Assembly: GCA_034440615.1 (NCBI GenBank)
Contig: JAOTOM010002928.1
Span: 60,486-124,485 of the forward strand
Direction: 5' to 3'
Length of the DNA stretch: 64,000 bases
Source of the DNA: Ashinkailepas kermadecensis
Lineage: Eukaryota > Arthropoda > Thecostraca > Neolepadidae
Numbering within the stretch: the stretch's first letter is position 1; each line of letters starts with the position of its first letter. Under the pieces are notes generated by a model. The model had not been told where the DNA came from. It saw nothing but the letters and a program-made list of their open reading frames with translations, and did no database searches. The position numbers were made by a program, and so were the translations under genes. This document shows, one piece after another, positions 44,851-56,535 of this stretch.

Positions 44851-46389
44851 TTTATCGTTACTTTTGATGTCAACTCAGCACCTCCTGGTATATTGAAGGT
44901 TGCATATTTTCTTTACACGCAATGTTTAGTATGAATCCTTGGGAACACGTGTCGAAATGATTCGAAATTGAAAAAGATGATTATTTTCTGCCACAGTCCG
45001 CTGTCTGTCCTTTAGGAATGATTTCAAAATGTCTAACCAGTGGCCTTGCTTTCCAAATTGAATACTTCCTTGCACCGAACGTCCTGATTCAGAGTCAAAG
45101 GCTTTCCGAAAGTACTCTGTTTATCTGCTTTATATGCAGTCCAGAGTGTTAGATGGGGTGGTTTTACACAACAGGGACGCGTGCTAAGCAGAGTTTGTTC
45201 CATGGGCCCTGACTCCACCAACCGATTAGGGAATTCCAGTTCAACGGCGTAACGTAAGCCGAGAGCTTAACTTGTCGCCAATGCGACGGCACGACCACCC
45301 CACCCAACTGCCGCCTCCCCGGTCTTACTGGGTCTGCTGCCAGCTGACCTCTCAGCCGAAGGATAACTGCCATCGTGTATTGTGACTTGACCCCTGTACT
45401 GGCCGCACAGGTGACACCAATGAAAGCTGGCCGCTGACCAGCTGAACCGCTGGAGTCGGGAAGTTGGACACATAGTGTACAGTAAAAGCATGCCAATCAC
45501 TGCTCTGTGGTTCGCCATCGTAAAAATGATCGATTAATACTAATTCCGGCCATGAAGCGCCTTGAATTGCTTCTTGGCAAGCATTTCATTCGAACTCAAT
45601 CGAAGTCAGTGACAGTTTTCAACAGCCGAAAGGTCACAGTAGTCACAGCGCGAGAGGAAAATGTCTGCACATAAGCATTATGACTCGATCATCTCGACAC
45701 GCTAACCGTAGCAGAACTGTCAAGAGCTGTGAGGTTGGCAAAGTGAGTCTCCAAGAGCCAGCAGATAACTCACTGACTTGACATGGCCAGCGTATTCATC
45801 AGCCATGCTAAGAGGCGTTCAAATGCGCTCCCTCGCTCGTTTCGTTTTCAGCTAATTGAAGAAATAAACGGCAACTTCAACATCCCAGTACTATTTCGAT
45901 ATTTAATTCTACACCTTATGCCAAGCAATTTCTCAGATTTAGTTTTGGGCCACTGGCTATCACGTCATCAAGGAACCGTCATTTCCGTTTCGATACTGAA
46001 TTGGATAGTGCTGCTTCCCGTCAATCAATGTCCCAGTCAATGTTGTAGAGCATAACATAGATTGGATATCTTTACGGATATTCTGCAACGAAGTCAACTT
46101 CGGGCCTCTCCCTCGGAATACGTTAGGCTCCTATGTATCCGGATTCATCGAGTCCAGTCATGAACGCTTCGAGCGGAAGCTGTCGCCGGAGAATCGTGGC
46201 GCGGATTTGCTACAGCTGATGCCCGTCAACCCGGATCTGATCCAAGTTGCTCTACAACTGGTTGCCGCGATAACCCCGAATCGGATCTAACTGTGGTAGC
46301 CGGAGTTGAGCGAGCAGAGAGACGATTGCCGCACCTTCCGCTTGGCGCGAGGTGAAGAGAAGACAAGACCGAGGAAGAGGAAGTGGAAT
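44851..46389. other. 1.5 kb unassigned DNA
   Basis: Short frames (45164-45518 minus, 45783-46055 plus) show no recognised domain. Confidence 0.35.
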
Positions 46390-47420
46390 CAGCATCTGGC
46401 GACCCACAGCCGTGGTCGAGCTATCACCACGTCTGGTAACATCCATCACCCAGGGTCACCACAGCTGTCAATACGACGTTGGACAGCCGTCATCATTACT
46501 CGGCTTTCCGACACTTCAACGAGAAAACCGTGAGTCCTGCCTAAGATCCTTCCCAAAACCCCCTCCGATTTTGGCCGCCGATTTGGATTGTATCATACAA
46601 TGGAACAAATCGCTGTTTGTTGTATGCGTTAATCGATGAGTAGACGCTGAAAGGGAATTTCCCTGTAAAATTAGCATACTTTATCGGTGCAAATAATTTT
46701 GGAAATGAAACATGACTGAAATTTAAATCGATAGACTTACTGAAGGCCTTAACGAAATTAGGCTCGAAATGCGAGGCCAAGGATTGAGACAAAATATGAA
46801 GCCATTCTTGGATGAGAGCTACAAAAAGTGATGCCAGTAGCTGAAGCAAATGGAACGCGTCACTTGCACGATGGACGACGAACAAATTAAAATAATTAGC
46901 ATCAAAACCATTACTGGACTAGCAGCTGAATATATCCAGCGCGCATTTTCGCATCAGCAAAACGTGACGTGGGAAGAAATTAAGCACCCGATGAAGGAAA
47001 GGTACTGACCTTTCAGACTAAAAATGTTTTCAAGAAGGGCTTGGAAAATTGAAGCAGCACAGATGTGAGCTCGTACAAAATTTCGGCGAGAGGCTACTTT
47101 CTCTGGCTAGGGACGCATATGCACACGTGAAAAACCCTGCCACACCAGAAATTTTTACATACATATTTAACAAAGGAGCCAGCCAACAAATCACATAGAA
47201 AACAGTTAACAAATCTGGAGGAAGCCATAAAATTTGCAGCACGGGAACAACAAACCGACAGGACAATTGAATTGTACAGAGGCGTGTCCAGGGAAGAGGA
47301 CGAACCGACGGAAGTAGATGCGGTCCGATCGGAAGTAGGATATTATAGATTAGACAAACTAGAGACACTTGTGATATAATTGGGTAAATGGTAGAGAACT
47401 TGGCAGCATACCAATCTGAC
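46390..47420 (+). pseudogene. Retroelement gag relic with possible primer-binding site
   Basis: From about 46880 a decayed plus-strand frame reads TITGLAAEYIQRAFSHQQN and TWEEIKHPMKERY. After frameshifts it gives LKQHRCELVQNFGERLLSLA and a segment ending FNKGASQ, the layout of a Ty3/gypsy-type Gag capsid region. A TGGCGACCC at 46397, preceded by AGCATC, could be the primer-binding site after a lost LTR end. No pol was found downstream. Many stops. Confidence 0.5.
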
Positions 47421-47864
47421 GATCCAAAAGAGACACGACAGACCACCGCGGCCCGGACCCAGTGTCGTCCATTAAACCGACAGACCACCGCAGCCCGGAC
47501 CCAGTGTCCTCCACCCACCGTACTCCCGGTTTGTTTGTTAATTTGGGTTTAAGGGAGCTTGAACGGCTAGTGGTTATCTGGCGCCCATAACTGTTTTACT
47601 TTTCAGAACATGATATGGAATTCGGCGCGCCTATTGTTGAAAGGGATACATGACGTGAAACTGAGTCGCTAAGTAACGGTATATTTGCCCTGTGGCAACG
47701 ACCTCCGAGCTGTCTTCTAAAACATTAGTGTACAACGTTGCATGAAAGTTTGGACTAAATTAGCGTCTTCGTTCCTGCTGGAAGTTGCGGCGCCTGGCCG
47801 TTGTGCCGCTGCTGGAAACCCGGCAGACTCGTGGGCGTGGCCACCATGAGCCAGCTCAACCCAG
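47421..47864. other. Unassigned spacer
   Basis: A short direct repeat (ACAGACCACCGC/AGCCCGGACCCAGTG) lies at about 47440-47510. Otherwise nothing recognised. Confidence 0.35.
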
Positions 47865-48515
47865 GCCATCCAAGCTCAAAATCGAGCACATCAATGCCCA
47901 GTCACTTTCGTTCCCAATGTTTACTTGGTCACCAGCCCGCTGTTCCAGGAGTGTCTGGACGTGATGTGTGTGCGTCAGAGACCTGGCTCTCGCCTGACAC
48001 CCTAACTTACTTGGTTAACAGCCTGCTGCTTCAGGGGAGTCTGGACATGTGTGTGTGTGTGTCAGAGACCTGGCTCACGCCTGACGCCCTGACGAGCTTC
48101 ATAGTCTCCCCAGGCTATCCCGTTGTCAGGCAGGATCGGCCGGTGACTCCATAAGGAAGGGTATCCAGAGGGGTGGCGTGGCAGTCATTCTGCGAGAAGA
48201 AATGCAGCGTCATGAAATATAAATGATACACGACGCCAACCTGATGGCAACCCCTCCGGCTATCTGCTTCCTGGCCTGGAGAAAGGCCAACGGCCATTCG
48301 AATGGACTACATACCTCCTGCCAACCAGGTCGTCGAGCAGCTCTAGGATCAGCTGTGGGACATGCTGACCAGCAACAAGCCGATGTTTCTGCTGGGTTAT
48401 GTGAACATCAACGCGCTCAACACAGAATCGGCCGATGTACGACGACATAAGTCGGCTCCGTCTGAGCTGAGTCTGGTCCAGCCGATGCACCTGAAGATTC
48501 ACCTCGTACTGTAGC
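47865..48515 (+). pseudogene. LINE endonuclease relic (CR1-like) with internal duplication
   Basis: Reads LKIEHINAQSLS (first EEP block), CVSETWL twice (second block), GGVAVILREEMQRHEI and, after frame changes, YVNINALNTESADVRRHKS, where GDFN-type sequence has lost its Asp. The SETWL block is repeated as an 85-95-bp direct duplication (GTCAGAGACCTGGCTC at about 47968 and 48060). The RT part is absent. Confidence 0.7.
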
Positions 48516-48570
48516 GAAGTTAGCTCCTAGCAGTACCTTTAGTATCAGATTATGTAATCGAGTTATAGCT

Positions 48571-49380
48571 GGCCCATTCCACGACAAGTCGACACGTGGA
48601 AGGGCCAAAGTAACACACATATTTAATATTTTGATTAACATATTTGCGTGGGGTTATCTGATGCGCTGAATCCAGCTGTGTCATTCTTAGAAAGATCAGG
48701 TCAACGGTCAAGGAGTTATAGCCTCTGGAATTTTTGAACTGTCACATAACAAGGATGTCTTTTGATGTCCTTAACACAATGAAGAACAATCTGAATTGTG
48801 CAAAAGTATATATCGGTGAATTCAGAATAACCCACTGCATATTGTGGCTGTTTCGAAATTTTCGATTACGGGATAATTGAAATCGTGACATCGTGACCTA
48901 AGGTCATGTGACATATTTTACCTTTCGGGACAGTCACAATGCAATTTGGAAAAGTGCAGAAATGAAGTTCAATATCTTCTCTTGCGAAGCAAAACAAAAA
49001 AATAAGGCTTCTTCTAAAACTCTACATATCCGTTCAAAATCAAGCATGCATGGTTGTTTTTGCACTAGTTTATCGTGGCCTGCATGCATATTTATTTAGA
49101 ACGGTATATTACTGAAATACAAGGCCTTCGACGTTCGAGGCATGTGATGGGATGATAATATTAGTCATCTGATCTTGAATGTTGTGTTGCACAAGTGGTC
49201 TAACTCGTGGGGTCAAGGGTTAAACAAAATGGCAGAAATATCTCCAAATTGTGGTAGTAGATGATTTATGAGCTATACCTCGCCATGAACTACAGGGATC
49301 AATACAATAGTCCACAATATAGCAATCACATTCCGATAATCGAGAAACCATTCGCACAACAATTTATTGATAACGATGAC
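48571..49380 (+). repeat. TIR repeat family, copy A
   Basis: Starts GGCCCATTCCACGACAAGTC. Shares with copies B and E GGTTATCTGATGCGC, GAAGAACAATC, CCACTGCAT and GTGACCTAAGGTCA. Also shares with B the right part to ATTCGCACAAC. Noncoding. Confidence 0.85.
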
Positions 49381-49810
49381 AATGCAGGGGCTAACGCCCA
49401 AATAGGGAAAACAAAACCTGACTCATTTCGGCCGGATATGGTGAACACACGAATGGAAACTGTTTGAAATGATTCTTGTTCATTCTGATCAAGCATTATT
49501 GCCATGCGCGGATCCAGGCTGCAGGGTGGGACGCATATAGTGCAAAAGATGCCTTTTATCTGATCGTATTTGCAAGAAACAGCCGTGGATCTATGTCGAC
49601 CCCTCGTCGTTTTGACGTATTTCCGCCATTTAGCAGACAACTTGCTGATTACCTGAAATGCATCCATGCAACAACGCCTTGACGGTTATTTGAGGTACTT
49701 TTATACTCATTTTAAGAGCATGGCATCCCTTATTTGTTTGGTCTGGAACCGCTCCTGCCCTGTCCGCGAAGTGCAAAAAAACATCCCGAAGTGTCTCCAA
49801 GAAGCCTGCT
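49381..49810. other. Spacer between copies A and B
   Basis: No coding domain recognised. May be diverged parts of the same repeat family. Confidence 0.3.
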
Positions 49811-50620
49811 GGCCCTGTCAACGCCAAATCAACAAGTGAATCAAGGCCAAAATAACACCAATATTTTATAATCTGATGAAAATAATTGTGTTGGGTCATC
49901 TGATGCGCCGCATCCAGCTGTGCCATTTTTAGAAATAACAGATCAATGGTCAAGGAGTTACAGCCTGAGGTATTTGTGATATGTCACCTAACAAGGGTGT
50001 CTTTTACGGGTTTTAACTCATTAAAGAACAATCCGAATTGTGCAAACGTATCTATCGGTGAACTTACAATAATCCACTGCATCTTTTGGCTCTTTCGGAA
50101 TTTTCCTTTATGGGTTATCTGAAACGTGACATCGTGACCTAAGGTCACGCGACCTACTTTAACTTTCGGAACAGTCACAATGCGATCTTTAAAGAAGTGC
50201 AAAACTGAAGTTCGATATTTCATCTTTCCAAGCAAGTAATAAAAAAATAGGGGCTTGTCCCTAAAGCTTCACATATCCTCTATAAATTAGGCATGCATGG
50301 TTATTTTTGCGCTGGTGTGTCATGGCCTGTTTTAATATGTATCTAAAACGGTATATCACTGAAATATAAGCTATTTCCCGTTCAAGGCACGTGCTGGGAT
50401 GAGAATGCTGGTTATCTGAGCCTGAGTGTTGTGTTCCAGAAGTTTTCGAACACATGATGTCAAAGGTTAAAAAGAAATGACAAAATGTCTACAAATTGTG
50501 GTAGTAAACGATTTATAACTTATGCCCTGCGATGAATTACAAGGAGAGAGAAGCATTCACAACACAGCAATCACATTATGATCACCGAGAAACCATTCGC
50601 ACAACCATTTATTGCATCTC
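49811..50620 (+). repeat. TIR repeat family, copy B
   Basis: Starts GGCCCTGTCAACGCCAAATC. Contains the same blocks as copy A in the same order, including CGTGACCTAAGGTCACGCGAC and ATTCGCACAACCATTTATTG. About 75-85% like copy A by eye. Confidence 0.85.
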
Positions 50621-50846
50621 GAAAATGAAAAAATCCGCGAATGTAGTGAAATATTAGGAAGGGCACAAACATTAAGTGGCGCCGTGTTTGGGTGCCCAGT
50701 GCTCACTGCCCACTCTGGCTGACCATGCTGCCTGTGAAGCAAGGAAATTTCTGAGGGTGTGGGACGCAGACAATGTGAAAGCAAAGCTATTTTATGAGTC
50801 CGACCAGATCAGCCGCATGTGTCTCGGCTAGACCGCCTGTGTCACG

Positions 50847-51200
50847 GTGCGACAGGCTGATAGAACCAAAAGTAGAGCTCAGAAAAGGTTTGTTTTGGGA
50901 AACTTGTGCGAGGTGTATGACCTATACAAGGAGAACCGTGAAAACCCTCGCACCAACTTCTTAACCTTTGCTGCCCTTCGTCGGAAGCATTGCGTTTTGG
51001 CAGGCAGCAGTGGGACGCAATCCGTGTAGGTGTGCACTTATCATCAAAACCCGAGCCTGCTCATATCCGCTCTCGGCCTTCCCGATCTCAAAGGCCGTGA
51101 CCTCCTCAATAACGCGGTATGTGGCACGGAAAACCATGATTGTATGATGCACAACTGTGAGGACTGCCCTGGTGAAGATGGGGTGATGAACTTTCTAAGG
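50847..51200 (+). pseudogene. Relic of an unnamed arthropod repeat-borne protein family, N-terminal part
   Basis: KRFVLGNLCEVYDLYKENRE, FAALRRKHCVLAGSSGTQSV, a stop, VCTYHQNPSLLISALGLPDL and CEDCPGEDGVMNF match the first half of a protein I recall as widespread and multi-copy in arthropod and cnidarian genomes, with no named function. The Cys and His pattern suggests metal binding. The in-frame stop at 51027 makes it a relic. The C-terminal half is at 51830-52673. Confidence 0.55.
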
Positions 51201-51829
51201 ATTATGTAACAGAGTTTCCATAAAATTGCACTTTTGGCTGTCCCGTAATTGTACATGCTGTATCCCGTAAGCGCACCGGTCTGTCGCCCTGAACTGTAAC
51301 GCGAGTCGTAACGGTCCTTCCGACGGCGGCGGCCGACGTTGCCGCCGCCGGAAGTTGAAAGTCAATTTCAAACAATAGGTCCTGGCGTTGCCGAGCGATG
51401 ACCTACCGACGCCCGCCGGTCGTGACGTGTCTTTTCAACAGTTGGCCGGCCGGGGATCTCAGCGCCCTACCCCCGCCACGCAGTCGTCTCTGGACCGTCA
51501 AGCGACGCGGGTCTGTAACGCTGGCGGTCGCGCGTTCTAAACTAATAAATGTTTTCGGCCTTAAAATTCAACACTAGGAAATATCGCGGTCGTTCGTTGT
51601 CGTGGAACATTTTACATATGTACTGGAGTTTGAGTGTTACTGTTCAATTGCCAAAACCTGCTGCACAATATACCGTGCCTAGGAAAATCTCTTTGAACAG
51701 TCGAACTGGTCGTCGTGACGCGAGGTCAAAATCCTAGTCTATCACGTAGCCTATATAGTGACTTCACTAAAATTATCCTCACGGACAAATCAGGAGAAGA
51801 GAGGGATGGTGATTCAACCTCAGATGATG
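51201..51829. other. GC-rich segment inserted between the two halves
   Basis: Its left part (about 51280-51540) is much more GC-rich than its surroundings (GGCGGCGGCC-like). It separates two parts of one protein, so it is an intron or an insertion. No terminal repeats proven. Confidence 0.45.
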
Positions 51830-52673
51830 GCATGGATAATGAGATTAGGTACAAACAGTGGATGAGCATGCACCAATGTACACTCGTATAAATAGTCTAG
51901 ACTAAAGAGAAAAGCATGAGATATTTGAGCCAGCAAACCGTGAAGCTGACCAGACACCACTTTGTGGCTAACAAACAAGATCAGTACTTCACCTACGCAA
52001 ATGCTACTGCCAAAGAGGGCGAAGAGATTGTCCAGTACGATTTCGCTGAAAATTGTTCATTTGTGGTGCAGGATGCAGCTCGAGGCTTCCACTGGGATTT
52101 GTCCCTGTGTACGGGGCACCCGTGTGTAGTGTACTGGCGTGAGGATGAGGTACTGTGCCATCAGAGCTACTGCTGTATATCTGACGGCACACAGCACAAC
52201 ACCGCCATGGTGCATGCGTTCCTGCAACGGTTTATATCAGAAATTCGGACCGATGTATCTGACCTAATACAATATTTAATTCAGAGAAGGCAGTGCTGCA
52301 CAGTATACGAATAAGCATAACTGCATCAATGTGTGTTACCGTCAGACAGATTTTTGTGTACCCTGTGAGTGGCTTTTTGTTGTCGCATCTCATGGCAAGA
52401 GCGCTTACGACGGTATCGGGGACACAGCGTGCCATCGTTCAAGAGAGCCTGCAGCGCCCGCTTAGCAACCAGGTACTGACGGAGGAGGACATGTTTGAGA
52501 ATCTGTCGCACAAGCTAGTCAGCGGCATCAAGTTCATAGTTGTATCAAAGCAGGAGGCAATGAACGTCACGCCCCACCTCATCGAGCGCTTCTCGAAAGC
52601 CGTCACGGTGAAGGGAACACAGGGGTACCGCAAGTTTGCACCAATGACCCACAGAACCGAAATAGTTAATTAA
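51830..52673 (+). pseudogene. Relic of the same arthropod protein family, C-terminal part
   Basis: MDNEIRYKQWMS starts the match; stops follow at about 51889-51900. Then a long frame (51916-52314) has KLTRHHFVANKQDQYF, VQYDFAENCSFVVQDAARGF, HWDLSLCTGHPCVVYW and a CCISDGTQHNTAMVHAF segment. The family's hallmark is D-F-A-E-N followed by Q-D-A and F-H-W. After a gap and frame change (52314) the end reads SLQRPLSNQVLTEEDMFE and KGTQGYRKFAPMT. A central block of the family is missing near 52314-52400. Biochemical role unknown; it may be a transposase or a captured host protein. Confidence 0.55.
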
Positions 52674-52894
52674 CTGTCTACCGATGCAGGGCGTATGTTA
52701 ATGGTAGCTGGGTGAAGTGAGACAAGTTAGTGTGCGCTCTGATACAGATTTTGTTGATTGGCATTATCACAGTGACAGATCATCAGTCTGAACTGGGACT
52801 GTGACAATGTATGGGATGATCTGCAGATCTGTAGATAATTACATTGCATTGCATTATAATACCGTACTGTAACATATTATTGTATTGCATCGCA

Positions 52895-53656
52895 TTGTGT
52901 AATTATGCTACTTTATTTTATTACACTGATGTAGACAGCTCACGATCCAATTCGATTCATTTCAGGCTCAACATGTCTCAATGAATGCGTCCGCGCCAAA
53001 TTTGTTCTCAAACAGTTCACGATGAATGTGCTTACTCAGTCTGACGTTCATCTTTTCGTTTCCAGAACGTGGGGTTCGAAACACAAGAAAGTTCATATTA
53101 CAGTGGTTGGGGGAGTTTTAGACCATTCAGTGTTGTCGATGAAATATAATCGTACATTGTTTATATGCTGGCATTGGTGCAGAAATATATTGTTTAAGGT
53201 GAAAACATTTATGTTTATTTTCTCTTTCCAAGTGACGATCTATAATTTCACAAATCACCCTTCGTCGCTTCTGCAATTCCCAAATAGCATTGTGACACTC
53301 TCGAAGGTCAAACTAGGTCACGTTATCTTAGGTCACAAGTTCACGGTTTCAAAAAACGCATGAACAGAAATTTCGAAATAGACGCAAGATGCAGTGGATC
53401 ATGACGAGTTCAGCGATATGTAGCCTTGTGCAATTCGTGTTACTTTTCATTGAGTTTCAGGCCTCCAAAGAGTTCGGTGACTACTCAAATATGTTCGAGG
53501 CTATAACTCTTTAACCGTTGCTCCGATCTTTCTCAAAATTGCACAGCAGCTCGATTGTTGTGACTATCTTATTCTATAGTCGTGTTTTCCTTGAAATATG
53601 AAGTGTAGGCTGGTATTTTGGTCCATTCACTTGTTTAATTTGTCGTGGAATGGGCC
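52895..53656 (-). repeat. TIR repeat family, copy C (inverted)
   Basis: Reverse orientation relative to A, B and E. Its right edge TTTGTCGTGGAATGGGCC is the inverse of the family start. Its left part (TTGTATTGCATCGCATTGTG, AGACAGCTCACGATCC, CCAAATTTGTTCTCAA) is the inverse of the right end of copy E. Confidence 0.85.
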
Positions 53657-54085
53657 ACCTACTACAATTCGGAAGAATTTCTGCCATTTCTGTTTTACCC
53701 TTGACCTCACAACGAGTTATTGGTTGGTTATTTGGGCTTAGGGGCGCATCGACTGCGTTGGTCATGTAGCACCCATCACAACGGGTTAGAACACTTGTAC
53801 AGCACAACACTCGATATAAGATGACTGGCATTCTCATACCCTCACGTCCCTCGAACGTCAAAAGGCTTATATTTCAGTAACATGCCATTCTAAACACATA
53901 TCGTAACAGGCCAGGATATACTACCACAAAAAAAAACATTTGTGGCTAATTTAGAACGGATATGTAGAGTTTTAAGGTCCAAACACTATATTTATGTTTT
54001 ACTTCTAAAGATAGAATATCGAACTTCATTTCTGCACATTTTCAAATCGCAATGTGACTGTTCCGAAAGTTAAAGTGCTCACACT
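53657..54085 (-). repeat. TIR repeat family, fragment D (inverted)
   Basis: Contains the inverse of the right half of copies A/B (TTTTACCCTTGACCTCACAA, GAACTTCATTTCTGCACATT, CGCAATGTGACTGTTCCGAA). Confidence 0.75.
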
Positions 54086-54276
54086 TTAATTCATAGGTGC
54101 TCTCTCATACAGTGCATAAATACTAAAGGTGTCCTGGTCCGAACATTTTCCGATTGATAAGTGGAAATGAGAACTTAGCATTAGCAGGCACTAACCAGGG
54201 GGTCTGAACCATCACAACCCATCCGGGATCTGCAGCCATATGCAGTGAACATCAGATTGTCTGCATTTTATCTTTA

Positions 54277-55050
54277 GGCCCATTCCACGACAAATCGACA
54301 ATGCCCAATATTATATATGTTGATGAAAATATTTGTGTGCGGTTATCTGACGCGCCGAATCCAGCTGTGATATTTGTAGAACGATCAGGTCAACGATAAC
54401 GGAGTTACAGCCTCGGGCGTTTCTGAGATGTCACCAAACAAGGGTGCCTTTTGAGGTCCATAATACAATGAAGAACAATCCGAATTGTGCAAAAGTATAT
54501 ATCGTTGAACTCACAATAATCCACTGCAACTTTTGGCTCTTTTGGAGTTTTCGTTTACGGGCCATTTGAAATCGTGATATCGTGACCTAAGGTAACGTGA
54601 CCTATAACTATCAGGACAGTCACAATGCGATATTTTAAAAGTGCCGAAATGTAGTCCTATATATTATCTTTGGAAGCCAAAAAAAGGTTTTTGCCGCTAA
54701 AATCTACATATCAGTTCAAAATTAGGCATGCATCGTTGTTTTTGCGCTACTTTATCGTGGCCTGTTTTATCACTGGTTTGGAACAGTATATTACTGAAAT
54801 ACAAGCCTTTTGATGTTCGTGGCACGTAATGGGATGAGTAATCCCATTCATCTTGAACTGCTTGAGAACAAATTTGGTGCAGACGCATCCATTGACACAT
54901 GCTGAGCCTGAAATGAATCGTATTGGATCATGAGCTGTCTACATCGGTGTAATGAAATAAAGTAACATAATTACACAATGCAATGCAATACAATAATTTG
55001 TTGCGTGTTATTTTGGCCCTTTCAAATGTCGATTTGCCGTGGAATGACCC
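54277..55050 (+). repeat. TIR repeat family, copy E (both ends present)
   Basis: Left end GGCCCATTCCACGACAAATC (54277) is matched by an inverted right end at 55027-55050, about 21 of 24 positions. The element is about 770 bp with no ORF, the form of a nonautonomous DNA transposon (MITE). Target duplication not resolved. Confidence 0.8.
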
Positions 55051-55689
55051 ATTCCATAGGGCGGTCTTAGCTAATTTCATTATATTTGGTTTAAAGGGCA
55101 CACTCAAGAAGAGCTTGAGTGGATTTCACATGGACGTATTGTGACATACTGATGCAAACACTATTTCTATCTTCGTTCCTGTTGTGATTTCAATTCAGGT
55201 TGGTTGTGTTAAGTACGTTCCATCGTGATCCCTCTGCCTACTCCGCCGATCCTCGATTCCTCTGGCAGGAACATTGACATACAGATCCCGAGACCTCCGC
55301 CTCCGGTTTACAGTTATGTGTCATCGCGGTTGGTTCAAGGTCAGGAATCCACCATATGTATCAGTCCAATATTCACCAATGGATTCACCAACAGCCGCTC
55401 AGGCAATCATCTGACATATACTTTCTCAATACAATGCCATAAATATCCGCGTTTCGTGACTATTAAACCACTCGTTATATCTGGCTATGCCTAGCCGTTA
55501 CAGTCGGAACACAGACATTACTTTATGAAATACATAGTCAATCGGCATCTAGCCGATCGGTCCTTGAAATCGATTAATCAATCTCCGTATCTATCTAGTT
55601 ATGCAGTTCCTAGTGGTTAAAACAGTTGTCATCATGGTTTTCACCGATTTTCAACCCCATATAACTATACATGAAGGTTTCCAAACAGA
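55051..55689. other. Unassigned spacer
   Basis: An 89-codon plus-strand frame at 55225-55494 is not recognised. Nothing else seen. Confidence 0.35.
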
Positions 55690-55940
55690 GTATCCTACTT
55701 CATTCATCAACAGCACGGGACATATGGAAAAGTTCTTGGCTGGATTGAAACATTGCTAAGGGGAAGGAAACAAAAGTCAGTATGAAATGGATATAAATCT
55801 GAATGGAATAATTCTGATTGGTGTGCCACATGGCTCCGTTCTAGATCCTCTTCTATTTATAATCTTCGTGAACAATATTGAGGTTAGGCTGAGGAATAGG
55901 CTGCTCAAATTTGCTCATCACATCAAACTGGTAACCATGG
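55690..55940 (+). pseudogene. LINE RT fragment
   Basis: GKVLGWIETLLRGRKQK, then GVPHGSVLDPLLFIIFVN (motif B region) and LLKFAHHIKLV, where the FADD of active enzymes has become FAHH. Cut off at 55940 by a GC-rich block. Confidence 0.75.
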
Positions 55941-55970
55941 CTACGCGGCCGGTCCCCTGCATGGACCCGG

Positions 55971-56020
55971 CTGGTCGGCCAGTCCGCGGCCTTTTTGCGG
56001 CCAGCCGGTCGGCCGACCAG
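55971..56020. repeat. GC-rich hairpin
   Basis: CTGGTCGGCC (55971-55980) and GGCCGACCAG (56011-56020) are perfect 10-bp inverse arms. Inside lies GCGGCC-TTTTT-GCGGCC. It lies in GC-rich sequence that truncates the RT fragment. Confidence 0.8.
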
Positions 56021-56267
56021 AGACGTTTCCCCGGTGTGCTTATCGGTGGGGTGTGGGTTATCAGCGATGGATAACACACATGCCAAATCGGACGTACCGG
56101 GGGGTGCGATGGAGAAGGCAGGCTTCAGCTGGGGAAGGGGTGGACGGAACGATGTGTTCCCCACGCCACGTTTGCCACTGCCACCTATTGACAGAAAATG
56201 GAGACACAGCCGTACGATTTCACCGCCAGTGCTTCGCTGGCTCTTCTAGCGGGCAACTGAGGAACTA

Positions 56268-56505
56268 TTATTCGACGTTATGAACTTTGGTACTAAATGA
56301 ACCTTGGACGTTATGAACGCTCCCTCTGAAGTCAGTTTTGGAGCTTGTGATCGTTGGACGTTATGAACTCTGGACGTTGTGAACGCACTCTACTCGAGAT
56401 ATTTTGATTAAAAAACTATTACTTATTTTGGACGTTATGATCCTTGGACGTTGGGAGCTTTGGACGTTATGAACTTTGGTAGTAAATGAACCTTGGATGT
56501 TATCA
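56268..56505. repeat. Irregular GGACGTTATGAAC repeat
   Basis: About nine copies of (T)GGACGTTATGAAC or a close variant at uneven spacing of 15-50 bp. Not a simple tandem array. Confidence 0.8.
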
Positions 56506-56535
56506 TATAACCCCGTCCCACTACAATCACCAAAC

